A DNA stretch of 64,000 bases from Tamarix chinensis (GCA_030549775.1 CM060174.1:16355193-16419192), one strand, 5' to 3'. Counted from the first letter of the stretch, positions 12,973 through 25,680 are shown. Program-made: numbers and translations. The notes: generated from the letters alone by a model not told the origin.

Positions 12973-13465
12973 CACTACCACGGAAACAGCTTTTAATAAC
13001 GGTTATTTTCGAGTTTTAATAACGGTTTTCAACCGTTATTGAATCGCCCGTTATTATATCTTTAATAACGGTTCATAACCGTCATTAAAAATACACAAAA
13101 ACCCGCGAATATGTGCGTAAACTTCATATTTAATAACGGTTTTTAAGTAAAAACCGTTGTTAAAAATGAGCTTTTAATAACGGTTCAATGGGAAACCGTT
13201 GTTAAAAATAAGGTTTTCATAACGGTTCATCAGAAAAAACCGTTGTTGAAAACCATGTTTTAATAACGGTTCGTAAACAAAACCGTTATTAAAAACGGAT
13301 TCTTTAATAACGGTTCTATGGGAAACCGTTATTAAAAATTGAGGTTTTAATCACGGTTTCCCATAGAACCGTTATTAAAACATAACTTTTAATAACGGTT
13401 TTGTTTACGAACCGTTATTAAAACATGGTTTTAATAACGGTTTCCCATAGAACCGTTATTAAAAG
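12973..13465. repeat. Left subterminal repeat array of the CACTA element
   Basis: About 22 copies of AATAACGGTT or one-base variants, arranged as roughly 11 back-to-back pairs of the form TTTAATAACGGTT, 4-9 bases, AACCGTTATTAAA. Such arrays are where the element's own DNA-binding protein binds in En/Spm. The half from 13257 to 13430 is also a larger fold-back: spacers such as GGTTCGTAAACAAAACC and CTATGGGAAACC recur inverted, with a centre near 13340. Confidence 0.88.
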
Positions 13466-13783
13466 TGTATGTTTTTTTTAGCACTTTTCTGTTTTGTTCC
13501 TGCCCACATACACAGTTGTATGTTCAAACAATTACCAAATCTGCAATGTATAAAACAACATCAATTCATACCAGTAGGGTATCACACCATAATTTCAATC
13601 AATCTATAATTAGTATGCATGTCTCAATACACCAACTATACTTAGGAATAAAAATTAGTGGGCATACCACAACTTGGTAGCTCTACACCCCAAAGTAAAG
13701 AGTTCACAAATCTAGGCCGGAAGACCGAAAGATGTAGACAAAATACAAACCTGAAAATGCATGTAGAATATATAGATCGCTAC

Positions 13784-16700
13784 CTAATACCGAATGAATG
13801 AGTGCACGTGCTTGGCCCATTGGTCTCTAACTTCATCAATTTCATCAATATTATATTGCTGGCCTCGTGCATAGTCATCGGTGAAAAACTACAACCCACA
13901 TGTTTCAATTAATATACAGTTAGACATTAGGTCAAAAATATATATTTCATGATTCATTAATAGAAAAATATGGAAAAGCAAACATACATGGCTTGGATCT
14001 ATGTTGACCGATCTATTCTGGACTATAAGATCCATTGTTCTACATACATAGTATCCACAATCATTGCCATTTTGCTGTTGTGGACACTGTCAAATGAATT
14101 CAATTAGCTCTCTAACTATTATATATTCATTTGAATTAAAACAAAATACAAAATAGTTGTCTTCCTACTTACCATGATAGGCTCATATTGAAGATTCTTT
14201 GGGTCTGGGACACCATTCCCACCTCTCCTTTGATATGCCGTCCGTAGTGCCCTAATAAATAGAGTTGGATACATAATATTGTAAGTATATATACCTCAAA
14301 TAATGAAAATAGAATATATATATATATGTATAAATAAGCTAATGAAGTAAGAAGTGAAAAATATACTAACATGTCTATAAATTCCTTCCCACCACGACGA
14401 GCGACCTCAAAAGGCACGTCATAGGTTCTAAGGGAATCAAACACATAAACTTTATTAAGATCAGGTCGGACGGCGTACAAAACCCAATGTTCAGTTGCGA
14501 GGTGAGGAATGAGATAGAGCTTGTTGTGTCCCTCAATCAAAATGCGATCCGCTAAATAGTTTATGTGCCTACCCTCTGTTATTGTACTACTGTCAACTAT
14601 GTAGTATGGGCACACAAAAACAATAGAGGAAAGCATTCCCTCCAACGCAGCGTGACTAGCTACCAACCTATATATGGACGACAATAATAATGGATATTTG
14701 TTAATAACTAATAACTCATATAAGCTTAAGAGGTCGTAAAAATTCTATGTCTCCAAGAGTACTAAAATCTGAAATATAAAATAATGCTTACGTGACATAA
14801 ACGGCGACACTTGTGGCTGACATCCATTCCTGATTATAAATGTCGCTTATGTCAACTGTCGATACCATGTAAGTAGCATCGTCCCTTCCAACATACTCAG
14901 GACGACAATCAATGGAAATATAATTATTCCCGAGGTAGTTTTGGGCATAGAAATACAATAAAGCTAATGCTGGTGGAGGTTGGCGTATTTCCGAAGAACG
15001 AATCTTTTGTGGGGCAACTGATTTTTCAGATTTAGCTCTCTTTTTTTTGGCAGCGCCGTCTTTTGTGTTGCTCGTTCTACTAGTACCTCTCTTAGTTTTA
15101 CTAGCAGGAGCAGTCTTCTTCTTTGATTCCTTAAATAATAATAATAAACAAAATATGTATTGAGCATATATATATGAAAAAGGTATAAACAATGTAACTA
15201 CTAAACTAGGTCTAATGAAGATATTGAATGTCAATATATACCTCTTCAGTAGTGAGACGTATCTGATCCACTGGCCAAGGCACGAAGCTTCCATGAGCTT
15301 CTACCACTGTGGCTGCCTCATCGCCCTCTTTATAACAAGGCAAGGGCGCACTACCAATGATTGGAGTGTCAATACTCACCGGCCTTGTAAGTAGGACTAA
15401 GTTATACCCATAGACAGTTTGCGTTTGGGTCCTATGACTGATGCAGACCCTTCCTTTCGCCAAAAGAGTTGAAAGATCATTCGCTAACAAGTCACATTTA
15501 TGCAAACCCTAAACGAAAATATTACACATTATTAACTATTTATGACACTGAATACATTTAATAACAATTCAAAGTTATGTAATGCTTACCTTGGAAAGAG
15601 AAGAAAGACGTGTATCAGCTTCACAACTGTCTCTGACACTATTTACATTAGGTATGTGAAGCTGATCATAGTCGACTAAATCGGATGGCTTATACCCTTG
15701 AGATTTAATAAATGACAACTCTTGCTCCAATGTTGCCATCCGTTCAAATGCCACGTTCAATTTCTGTGTAAGGATGGCGACTTGCTCATTAGTGTTACGA
15801 GAACCACGAGATCGACCACGTACGCTCGTTTTCGTAACACCTAATCCAAGACCCCTGTGTCTTCCAGGGTGTTCTACAATTCCTATAGCCTGTGATACAA
15901 TGTTATATTGGTCTACCCCCTCCTCACCATCTGACGCTTGAAATTTGTCCTGTAATGTATATAATATATGTAAAATTAGCTTGCATGAATAAGCATAATA
16001 TAATAGTTTTCTAAAAGAAAAGTAAGCATGGTTCCAAATATCTAGAAACTTACAATTTTTTTCGCTGCAACATCTACATCTTTATTAATATATCCATCTT
16101 TTGTTGCTCTAGCCTTCTTCCATAATGTACCAATATTAATGGACGAGGTACATGGGTCTAAGTCTTGGGCTATGAGCTATAAATCAAAAAATATTCTTAT
16201 AATGTACCAATATTATAAAATTCGTCAGTACGCTGTAAATAGATAAATCACAAAATACATACCAACTCCTCTTCAAGGCTTGCATAACCTTTGCGAGCCA
16301 TATTATGCCGGTATTTATTCTGCTTCGCAATCTCTTTATTTTTGGCACTTTTTTCCTATGTCACCAGCCAAAACATAGTGACATAGTTATTTCAATATTA
16401 TGCACAATACTAGGATCGATAATAAAAATTTAATTGTTATCTAACAAATACCTTAAAATCACCCGTAAGACGATATGCAATAAATTGGTTCCAACTTTCT
16501 TGATCGATGAAACCGTATCGTTTTGGTGGATTCTGCCGTAGAGAACCATCACTCTTTCTGTACATTTTCCTACGAGCTAAAAATGACCTAAATGTTCTTA
16601 GACACTCCCCACAATGTCTAAGAAGCCATTTCTTCCTACTCTCTGGCACATTAAATACTCTCTGCATTGTAACACATACAAATGTATACCGATATTAATG

Positions 16701-17021
16701 TATTAAAATTAATAAAATTTTACATACATAAATGATTACATAAAATTGTATATTTACCGTGATTTCCTGCCAAATATGCTCCTTATGACCCGTTGGAACC
16801 TGCTTCCAATTATTATAGGAGATAGGAACACGGTTACGTGTCACAAGTGAAATGTAAGTCAAAAACATGTCTGCATAAGGGCCAATGGGAAGATTGTAAG
16901 TATTCCATCCCAACTCGACTAGTTCTCCTTTATTCCTCATATCTGTGATGATTCTCATAATTGTCGGCCCTCTTTTCCCTTCTTCATCACTGCTGTCCCT
17001 ATCAATATTCTTATTGGCCAT
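13784..17021 (-). CDS. CACTA-borne Transposase_24 / DUF8039 / Ulp1 protease protein
   Basis: Eleven exons, all with GT...AG introns and matching phase: 16758-17021, 16452-16661, 16263-16355, 16054-16176, 15590-15949, 15242-15508, 14792-15129, 14371-14667, 14173-14251, 13988-14086, 13784-13888. They join to 745 codons (744 residues) without a lesion. Exons 1-5 resemble the plant En/Spm Transposase_24 family (VPISYNNWKQVP, RHCGECLRTFR, a basic stretch, then a short coiled coil at MATLEQELSFIKSQ). Exon 6 is DUF8039-like (AHGSFVPWP). Exon 7 has a Lys-rich linker that may direct nuclear import. Exons 8-10 are a C48/Ulp1 peptidase with His in HWVLYAV, Asp in VFDSL, and Gln and Cys in CPQQQNGNDCGYYVC. 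Such proteases cleave SUMO-like conjugates; here its role in transposition is unknown. A splice-acceptor-like site just before ATG 17021 suggests a non-coding upstream exon. Confidence 0.85.
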
Positions 17022-17128
17022 ATCTCTAAAAGAAATCAATAAATAAATTATGTTAGAATGTTATGTATTGAGCATAATTGAGTTGAAAAAAACCAACATA
17101 GATATTATATGTTACAATATTATTACCC

Positions 17129-20100
17129 TCATTGCCTTCTTTTCCTTCTTTTTTTCCCCCTTGTTTTTGGATTAGATTTAGGATCTGATACATATATTAC
17201 TTCACGATGATCATCCCTGACATATATTTCCTCCTCATTAATTGTATTGTTATCATCGTTCAATAATTGAGTTGCTTGCACAGCTGAGACACACTCGTTA
17301 TTCCAATTGGCATCATTTTCATCATCACATTCATTGGCATTTCTTCTTTTCGTAGATAGTACTACAGACCATCCATTATCAGTAGGGTCAGTGACATAGA
17401 ATACTTGTGTCGCTTGTGATGCTAAGATGAATGGGTCTTGTTTATGCCCTGCCCTATTAAGATCTACTAATGTGAATCCATCTTCATATCTAACCCCACT
17501 GCTGTTATCAACCCATCTGCACCCGAATACAGGGATTTTAAATACAGTGTAATCTAACTCCCATATATGTTCAATCACACCATAATAATTCATATCTGCA
17601 TAAGTTGGATTCTTGTCTTTCGCACTAGCAACATGCATTGCCTCAGCTACTAAAGTCACCCCACTGTTCTGCATTGTACTCTTCCCATCTTGTTCTTTTG
17701 TATAAAAATTGCAACCGTTGATCACATAACTGGTATATTGAAAAACTTCATAACGAGGTTTCTGAGACAACCAGTGCAGCGTTTCGGAAATTAAAGTTGG
17801 GGAATGACCGATGAGTGGAATGATGCGATCTCTTATCCAATCAATAAAGGAAAGATTATGTTTATCGATAATCCATTTCTCAGTCTTGGATGGATTTTTA
17901 ATCCGTAAAGAAGTCATATGCTCTTCAACGTACGGCTGAACATCATCACTATTGTGTAATACATATAGATGTGCTGCACGGAACATGTTAGGGTCTACAC
18001 GCCCAAGATGTCTGCCTCTAATACCCTGTCCTTCAAATTTGCCCGCATGTCGAGACTTAGGAATACCAAGAGCTTCAGCATTTGACAAGTACTTCGTGCA
18101 AAACTCAATTGCCTATTCCACCAGGTAACTCTCAACAATACATCCTTCTGGCCGATATCGATTCTTCACATAACCTTTTATCAACTTCATAAACCGTTCA
18201 AAGGGGTACATCCAATGCCCATGAACAGGTCCTAACATCTTTATCTCATAAACTAAATGAACAGTTAGATGTACCATAATGTCAAAGAATGACGGTGGGA
18301 AATACATTTCAAGTTGGCACAAAATAATCACAATCCCTTTTTGCAAGGCATCCAAACTATCAGGATGTATAACTTTAGAGCAGACGGCTTTAAAAAACCA
18401 ACAAAGCCTCGTGATAGTAATTCGAAGACGTTTTGGCAAAATTCCACGTATAGCTATCGGCAACAAGTGCTGCATCAAGATATGACAATCATGAGACTTC
18501 ATGTTAATTAATTTCAACTCTTTCATCGACACGAGCCTTCTGACATTTGAAGAATACCCTTCCGGAACCTTGACACCATGCAAGAATTCACAAAATGAAA
18601 TTTTCTCTTTTCTGGAAAGAGTATGACACGCCGGCGGTAAATATGTTCTTCTTCCGTTGTCTCGCGGTTTCAGTTCTTGTCTAATACCCATTTCTTCCAT
18701 ATCCATTCGAGCATTTATCCCATCTTTAGTCTTGCGTGGAACATTAAGTAATGTGCCAACAAGACTGTCATATATATTTTTCTCAATATGCATCACATCA
18801 AGGGTATGTCTCACGTAGAAAGATTCCCAATAAGGAAGGTTGAAGAATATTGACATCTTCTTCCACCCAACTGATGGAGGCTTATCTTTATTCTTCTTCC
18901 CAAACTTGACACTCAAATGTTTCATCTTCAGCCACACTTGTCGACCCGTCAACCGGATTGGTGCCTGCCCTTCTTCTCGGAATCCATTGAACGCTTTTCT
19001 TTGGCTACGATAATGATGATTCTTCGGTAAAAACCTACGATGCCCAAGGAACACAGTCTTTCGGCCATGTCTTAGCTGAACAAATGAAGTATTCTCCTCA
19101 CATATCGGACATGCATAATGGCCTTTCACACTATAACCTGACAAGTTGCCATATGCCAGAAAATCATTTATAGTACAGAATAATAATGCTCTCAAAGTAA
19201 AATTTTCTTGACCATATGCATCAAATACTTCAACGCCCATGTCCCATAAGAACTTCAAATCATCAATCAAAGGTGCCAAATAAACATCAATATCATTCCC
19301 AGGTTGGTTTGGCCCGGAAATGAGTAAAGACAACATCATATACTTGCGTTTCATATAGAGCCACGGAGGTAAATTGTATATAACCAAAATCACTGGCCAT
19401 AAACTGTAGCTGCCATGATTGTGCGGATTCATTCCATCTGCAGAAAGTGCAAGGCGCACATTTCTTACTTCTTTACCAAATTCAGGAAACAACCCATCAA
19501 TCGTCATCCATTGTGGAGAGTCGGATGGATGTCTAAGAAGCCCGTCATCTATCTTGTCATCAGCATGCCATCTTAGGTTCTTGGCATCTTCAATATCATT
19601 AAACATCCGCCTTAATCTTGGTATTATAGGAAAATACCATAACACCTTAGCGGGCACCTTGTTCTTCTTGTATCGTGGTGCTTTGCATTCAGGATTAGGA
19701 CAACTATCCAAAGATGCATTGTCATTGCGATATAAAATACAATCATTAGGGCATGCATGTATCTTCTCATAACTCATGCCCATAGAGGATAGAATCTTCT
19801 TCGCTTCATACGTACGATCGGGTAGAACGTTATCATCAGGAAGCATATCCTTCACAAGCGACAATAATTCTGTAAAACTCTTATCACTCCATCCGTTACA
19901 TGCCTTTAAGTTGTACAACCTTAAAGTAGTGGATAATCGCGTAAACGTCTTACAATCACCATACAAAGGTTTCTCCGAGTCATTCAATAACTTCTCAAAC
20001 ATTTTTGGACAATCCCGAACACTTTCCTCAACCTTTTGAGTCATCTCCTCTAATGAATGTCCCTCATAGTTATCAAATGATGATCCACTACTATCCCTCC

Positions 20101-20356
20101 CAGCATCGTCATTTTCATATTTAGACTCTGTTTCCCCATGCCATATCCAACAAGTGTAGCTTGTATCAATTCCATACACAAATAAATGATCTCTCAAATC
20201 ATTAGCGTTGACACGCTGAATATAAGCACACTTCAAACAAGGACAGACTATTCTACTATTGTCCCGAGCATGTTCAACTGCAAACTTGATGAAAAACTCC
20301 ACTCCTTCGTTATATTCTCTAGACAGACGATTTGCAGACAACCATTTCCGATCCAT
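17129..20356 (-). pseudogene. tnp2-type CACTA transposase with one in-frame UAG
   Basis: The frame opens MDRKWLSANR at 20356 and runs on one frame to a stop at 17129, interrupted only by UAG at 18113-18115, after about 1075 codons. Domains in order: transposase-associated N-terminus with CPCLKCA (residues about 1-75), the tnp2 core (GLLRHPSDSPQW, LALSADGMNPH, LPPWLYMKRKYMMLSLLISGP, GNDIDVYLAPL, GHYACPIC), a DUF4218-like part ending FERFMKLIKGYVKNRYRPEG, and after the stop a DUF4216-like part (YYGVIEHIWELDY, PVFGCRWVD, FILASQATQVFYV) and a Lys/Arg tail. The stop falls in SYLVE-stop-AIEFC, where relatives read through with an acidic residue, so one base change (GAG to TAG) explains it. Sequence after UAG (GCAATT) does not fit the known plant readthrough context CARYYA. 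The N-terminal 747 residues could still be made. Confidence 0.88.
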
Positions 20357-20521
20357 ATTATTTGAATCTAGATATATCCCACATGAAAGTAATTAATTAT
20401 ATATTAAAAATCAATTGAATTATAAGTATAATAATTTTCAAAATTATACGAATCATGCTAACAAGTTTCCAAAATTATATTAATGCTGATCAATGAAACT
20501 CCTCATACTTACAAAGAGTTC

Positions 20522-20559
<38 letters not shown>

Positions 20560-20707
20560 TACATACAAACGTAGCAAAATATTATACAATTAATAGTTCA
20601 ATTTACAAAAGATATGCATACTACAAGATTTAAGCAATAGCAGCACTATATACATCAAAATGTTGCTACAACTCAAATGCCTAAAAAACGAAAACTCATA
20701 TCTAAAA
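20357..20707. other. CACTA interior upstream of tnp2
   Basis: AT-rich spacer with an (AT)16 microsatellite at 20525-20556. It probably holds the tnp2 5' leader or an intron. No gene was seen. Confidence 0.5.
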
Positions 20708-21181
20708 CTAAATCCCCCGATAGCCTCGTCGAGCCCGACTAAAAACTATAACTCTAAAAGTCCACTCATCACGATATATCATTTGAGCCCTGACATCATC
20801 AAATGAGAGTCTACTCACGGATACTCTAGGGTAACTGAGGTGGATACTCCGAGGCAAGCTATGACGATACCTCCACTCATCATCGATGACCATCAGTTCT
20901 CTCGATATCCTATCATACTCTCTAGCAAACATCTCACCCTCAATAAATCTCGGGTGTGGTGCATCACTGTGGTAGACAAACCACTGCAAAAAAGTAGACG
21001 TAGCCGATGCCCATGGCTCTATCTGAGGCAGGGTCAACAGAAGGTGATAAGATCTGAAATGGAAGGGGTGATAGGATGAGCCACTCACGTACAAATGACA
21101 TAGCTCATTATATAACCATATCACATGAGTCCGTACATCTCTATGTGGCGCCATATGAAAATACAGTGGAGGGTATGTCAT
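20708..21181 (-). CDS. Unrecognised open frame in the CACTA element
   Basis: A 157-codon frame (MTYPPLYFHMAP... to ...RARRGYRGI) with balanced composition, rich in Trp, His and Tyr, and without low complexity. It contains DVRTHVIWLYNELCHLYV and two acidic/aromatic stretches (EGEMFAREYDRISRELMVIDDEWRYRH). A splice-acceptor-like TTTGTAG lies just before the ATG, so it may be the last exon of a longer gene whose earlier exons are now beyond the LARD, at 33154-34340. I do not recognise a family. It could be an accessory CACTA protein or a captured host fragment. Same strand as tnp2, about 350 bp upstream of it. Confidence 0.4.
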   Translation of the reverse strand: MTYPPLYFHMAPHRDVRTHVIWLYNELCHLYVSGSSYHPFHFRSYHLLLTLPQIEPWASATSTFLQWFVYHSDAPHPRFIEGEMFAREYDRISRELMVIDDEWRYRHSLPRSIHLSYPRVSVSRLSFDDVRAQMIYRDEWTFRVIVFSRARRGYRGI

Positions 21182-21475
21182 CTGATCACTACCTACAAAT
21201 GAGAACCACTAAATCTTATCATCAAGGTTGTTCTCGAAATTAAAAGGATCTAAATTACAGAATATATAAAGTGATCTTCAACTAGCTAGACAAATCATAA
21301 ATATATTCTACCAGATCATAACCAACTATGTAAACCTAACAACATCAAACTATTTAAAATAAGGACATAATCTTTAGTTATATATTTAACAAACTGGCTA
21401 AACATCAAACTATCATCAAATCATTCAAGCTACGCATAGTAAAATCAAGTAGATATTAATAAGATAATATATATA
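21182..21475. other. CACTA interior up to the LARD insertion
   Basis: AT-rich, non-coding. It ends in an (AT)n run into which the LARD inserted; the run continues at 33154. Confidence 0.6.
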
Positions 21476-22246
21476 TGTAACACCCCCAAATTTCACTCCT
21501 GAAAAAAAAATTTTGAAAGATTAAAGCGGAAGCTAGGAGCGAATTTGGGAAATGTTACCGCCACATCTAACACAAGATAAATGTCCACCATCTATCTCAT
21601 GTTAGATGCAAGGCTAAAACCTGTCAAACAATTAAATCTGAATTTTAAATCCAATCAAACAATTAAATCCGAATAGTAACCACTTAACAGAGTCCGAGAA
21701 ATTTAAAGTCAATTACAAAACCTTTAGAAATCTAAATACAATACTTGCAACTTTCAAGGGTGAATACAAATAAACAAAACAAATCCCGAAAATAAAAATC
21801 CGGATCGCCTACTCACTCAAGGCAAGTCTTCCACCCCAACTCAATATCAACCTGCACAAGAGGTCTGCTCCCCACCATTGGTGGATCATCACAGGACCCA
21901 TTCAATCAGTGTAGTATCAGTACGGGTCCAGTACTGAGTAAGTCTCGCTACCTTATCTTATAAGAAAGATCTCATCAAGCGCATATTAAATTATAGTACA
22001 ATACGTTAATACAATAACATACATACTCACAACCCACAGCATGAGTCTCGCCATACACTCATAGTGTGACAGACGAGCTAAGGCCAGCACTTAGAACATA
22101 TATTTCAGGTTCAGCACATAGACAACATACAATAACATGCAAGAAAGCGGTGAATGTTTCCTCAGTACTTTGCCTTTTTATTCTCATAAATAGTAATAAG
22201 TCCATTCCACACATTTCTTCATTAACCCATGTGAGTGCGGGAGCCC

Positions 22247-22386
22247 CACTATTATAGCCGGTGGACCGGAAAATATCGCACAGGGCAGAACGCCTCTGAT
22301 CCACTATTATAGCCGGTGGACCGGAAATATACGCACAGGGCAAAACGCCTCTGATCCACTATTATAGCCGGTGGACCGGATCGCAG
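22247..22386. repeat. 55-bp tandem repeats, block 1, LTR 1
   Basis: Two full units and a third start of a 54-55-bp unit: CACTATTATAGCCGGTGGAC followed by CGG, an A/T stretch, CGCACAGGGC, and CGCCTCTGATC. CCGGT and ACCGG form an inverted repeat around GG. Confidence 0.9.
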
Positions 22387-22476
22387 CCCCCGACTCACAT
22401 GGTGTTTCACTTTAAGTACTTAGTATCTTTCCCATGGATTAACTTATAAGTTTGGTTTGTCGAGCGCGAAAACCCC

Positions 22477-22668
22477 CACTATTATAGCCGGTGGACCGGA
22501 AATATCGCACAGGGCAGAACGCCTCTGATCCACTATTATAGCCGGTGGACCGGAAATATACGCACAGGGCAAAACGCCTCTGATCCACTATTATAGCCGG
22601 TGGACCGGAAATATCGCACAGGGCAGAACGCCTCTGATCCACTATTATAGCCGGTGGACCGGATCGCA
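22477..22668. repeat. 55-bp tandem repeats, block 2, LTR 1
   Basis: Three full units and a fourth start of the same unit as block 1, about 90 bp away. Seven CACTATTATAG starts are present in the LTR as a whole. Confidence 0.9.
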
Positions 22669-25310
22669 GGCTCGGCTCGACATCTTTCACTTTACGTAAT
22701 TAATGTCTTATCAATGTCTTATTAAATTACATCACACCATTGACATGCATAAATCATTCTCTTTATACTATACACGTCACAACAAATAAAATCACACATT
22801 CATAACTACATTTTAGTCCATAAATACACATGATAACACCAAACAACTCTAAGCAATCATAACCAACCCTAATTGTCCACACCAAACCGTGGTTGACCAC
22901 TTTTAACCCTATTTTACCATAACAACCATACTTAACCATCCCAAACCTTAATTATCCTCGACAAATCACAATTAGCTACTCCAACCCTACTTAATCACAA
23001 CGACCCAGAGTTGATCACTCCAAACCTTAATTTTGTCTCCTCCATACCTTTATAATACTCCACGTACTATTCTCCGTCCAAAACTGTTAAAAACCCAAAT
23101 CATGACTCACAGACTCGACTCTCCCTCATGCCTCACTCCTCCTCGTTTATTCTTATTATTTTCTTCCTTTTTTTTTTCCACCTTCTTAAGTTAGGGTTTC
23201 CTTCCCAAACCCTAGTTGGTCCCTATGTACCCTTAATTTTATCCCACGTACTATTTCTCACCTCGAGCCTCCAAACTCCCAAACAACTTTCCATTAGTCT
23301 CCCCACGTCCCAAGGTAACTTTTTATACGTATGGTCCGCCCCCATGCGGACCTTAATCTCCCCATGCAAACCCTATCATTTCCACCATGCCAACCCTATC
23401 ATTCTCATGCAAACCCCAAATTTTCCCATGCAACATTAGTTTCTCCCACTCTCCCCTTTTATTCAATTCCCCCTTTTCCTCATCATCTCCCAATTATGAA
23501 TTCCTTAGGTCATCCATACTTATGTTAACCAGCATACTTCCCTTTGGTTATCTTAGTTGTTTATTTTTCTCTTTCAAATCCCCCACTCCACAATTCCCCA
23601 TCAAAACACCTAGCATGCATGTCACATCACACCACCTCATCTTTGTACCATACCATATTAGTACATACAGACAAGAGCACGGGAACGTACCTCGGTTCCA
23701 TGCTGCGCTACACAGTAGAACATATGACATACACATGATACAACATATAACCATACGAGGCATCCATGGCAAGTAAAAACATGTACTACACACAGACGAC
23801 CTTAGTTACGCCCTTACTAAACACCCACAGGTAGGGGTAAGTAGAGACTTACCTGGATCCGAAGCTAGCTAAGCGACGTAAGAGGGAGAGAGATCCCTAG
23901 CTCGTGGATCCACGAGAAAGCGTTCCTAGATCCGATAAATCAAAAGCTAAATTAGAAACTATTCTATCAATTAATAATTCACATACCCTAATTAAATAAA
24001 CCCAAACTACACAAATGATCCTTCTTAGAAAACGTGTATAACACTTAGAACTAAAAAGTATAGCTTTATTAAGATTTAAGGTTAAAACTGAATAAAAACG
24101 GATTAATACAAATATCCCTTGGGACATTTCAACTTAATTTGGAAAGCCAGAAAAGAATCATCGATCATAAATTAATTTACCGAAATTAACTTATTTATTA
24201 GGTTTTATAACTAAATAGGTAACCCAACTGTTTACATAGAACCAAATCCAAACCGATTAGGTTAAAACAGGATTTAAATGATTTAAAACCCAAAGATAGA
24301 ATTCGATTAGATAAATACACGTAGCAAAAATCAATTTTATAAAATCATCCCCGAAAATTAGGGTTTCAAAGCCCATAACACAAACTCAAGTAATTCCATT
24401 TAGTTAATTTAAATTAAAGGTATTAGAATACAATTAAGCTCATTTCAACTACTTTTATAAATTTAATTTTAGCAAAACAACTATACAAATAACCAATCTC
24501 ATACTCCCACTTAAAATCTAGGGTTTTAGACCCGAAAATGTAATTCGGTAAAATTCTATAAATTTAATCAATTTGAATGTTTAGAAATGCAATTAAATAC
24601 CTTTTATAACATATCAAATAATCAATTGATCAAAACCGATAACATAATGTCCAATTTAGCACAATTAGGGTTTTTGGGCCCGGAACGCAAATCCGATTAA
24701 TTCTTGCCAAAACATATCAATTGACAGTTCGAAAATGTAATTAAACATATTCTAATGTAATTTATATAGTCAATTGAATAAAATAACCCGATTACCCAAA
24801 CCAATTTAAACCCGCGGGAGTTTTGACCTAAAAATCCAATTCCGGTCAATTACGCACAATTTTTCCAAATCAACACTTCCAATATAAAATTAAATACATT
24901 TTAAACAATATTATAAAATCAATTGAGCGGAACGGCTCAATTATACGACCCAATTTCATTACACCCAAAATTTGACCTAGGAATCAAATTCCGATAAATC
25001 TTGCATAAATTTCTCAAATTGACGGTTTTAAAATGAAATTGGGTACATTTTAAAACATATTGTATAATCAATTTGTCCGAAATCGCGAAAACGGGCGGAT
25101 CCGAAAAATTTGGGCATAACCCGACTAAAAATCCAATTTTTCCAAAATTCCGACACAACCATACAATTAACCTATCCAAATCAATCTTACAGCATATACA
25201 TACATAAACAAACAATCAATTTGGCTTTTTACAAGCCAATCCATACCCAATTAATCAAAATAAGGTTAGGGTTTTTCGAAAATTTATACCAAACGAGACT
25301 CAACAAATCA

Positions 25311-25680
25311 GCGCACGGGAAGGCCGGAGAAGCTTCGTCGGGGCCCGGGGGTGGCTCGCCGGTCGTCACCCGAGCTCGCCGTGGCCGGACGGCGGCACGG
25401 CCGGTGCTGCTGCTGTACGCTGCTGTCGCTGGTGATGATGCTGCGTTGGCTGCTGTCGCGCGGCTTTAGCAGCTGCTGCTGCGGTGGTTAGTGGCGGTCG
25501 GAGCTCGGCCGGAGCGGGGAGGAGCAAGGAGGGGCAGGCCGGTCGCCGGAGAAAAAGGACGGGAGAAGGAGGCGGCTAGGGTTGGGGCTGCGGGACAGGG
25601 CAGGGCGCAGGAGAGGGGTCGGGGTGGGGAAGAGAGAAAGAAAAAGAAGAGGGGGGGGGTCGGTCGGGCCGGTTGGTGCG
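25311..25680 (-). other. GC-rich leader segment, LTR 1
   Basis: A sharply bounded stretch of high GC (GCCGGAG, GCTGCTGCTG, CGGCCGGAG motifs) in a sequence otherwise mostly A and T. It ends against a run of about 30 T at 25683-25712. On the element's strand it lies shortly after the TATA box, so it should be the start of the transcript. Frames through it on either strand are Ala/Arg/Gly/Pro-rich and look like composition effects. Confidence 0.7.

Noticed and set aside
18279..20039. + strand frames over the transposase
   Set aside because: They are antisense shadows of the tnp2 gene.
22247..22668. Regularly spaced repeats as a CRISPR-like array
   Set aside because: The whole 55-bp unit repeats, with no unique spacers, inside a plant LTR.
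22059..22690. Small frames over the 55-bp repeats, with identical copies at 28634-29265
   Set aside because: They are translations of the tandem repeats (SGPPAIIVDQRR repeats) and occur twice only because LTRs are identical.
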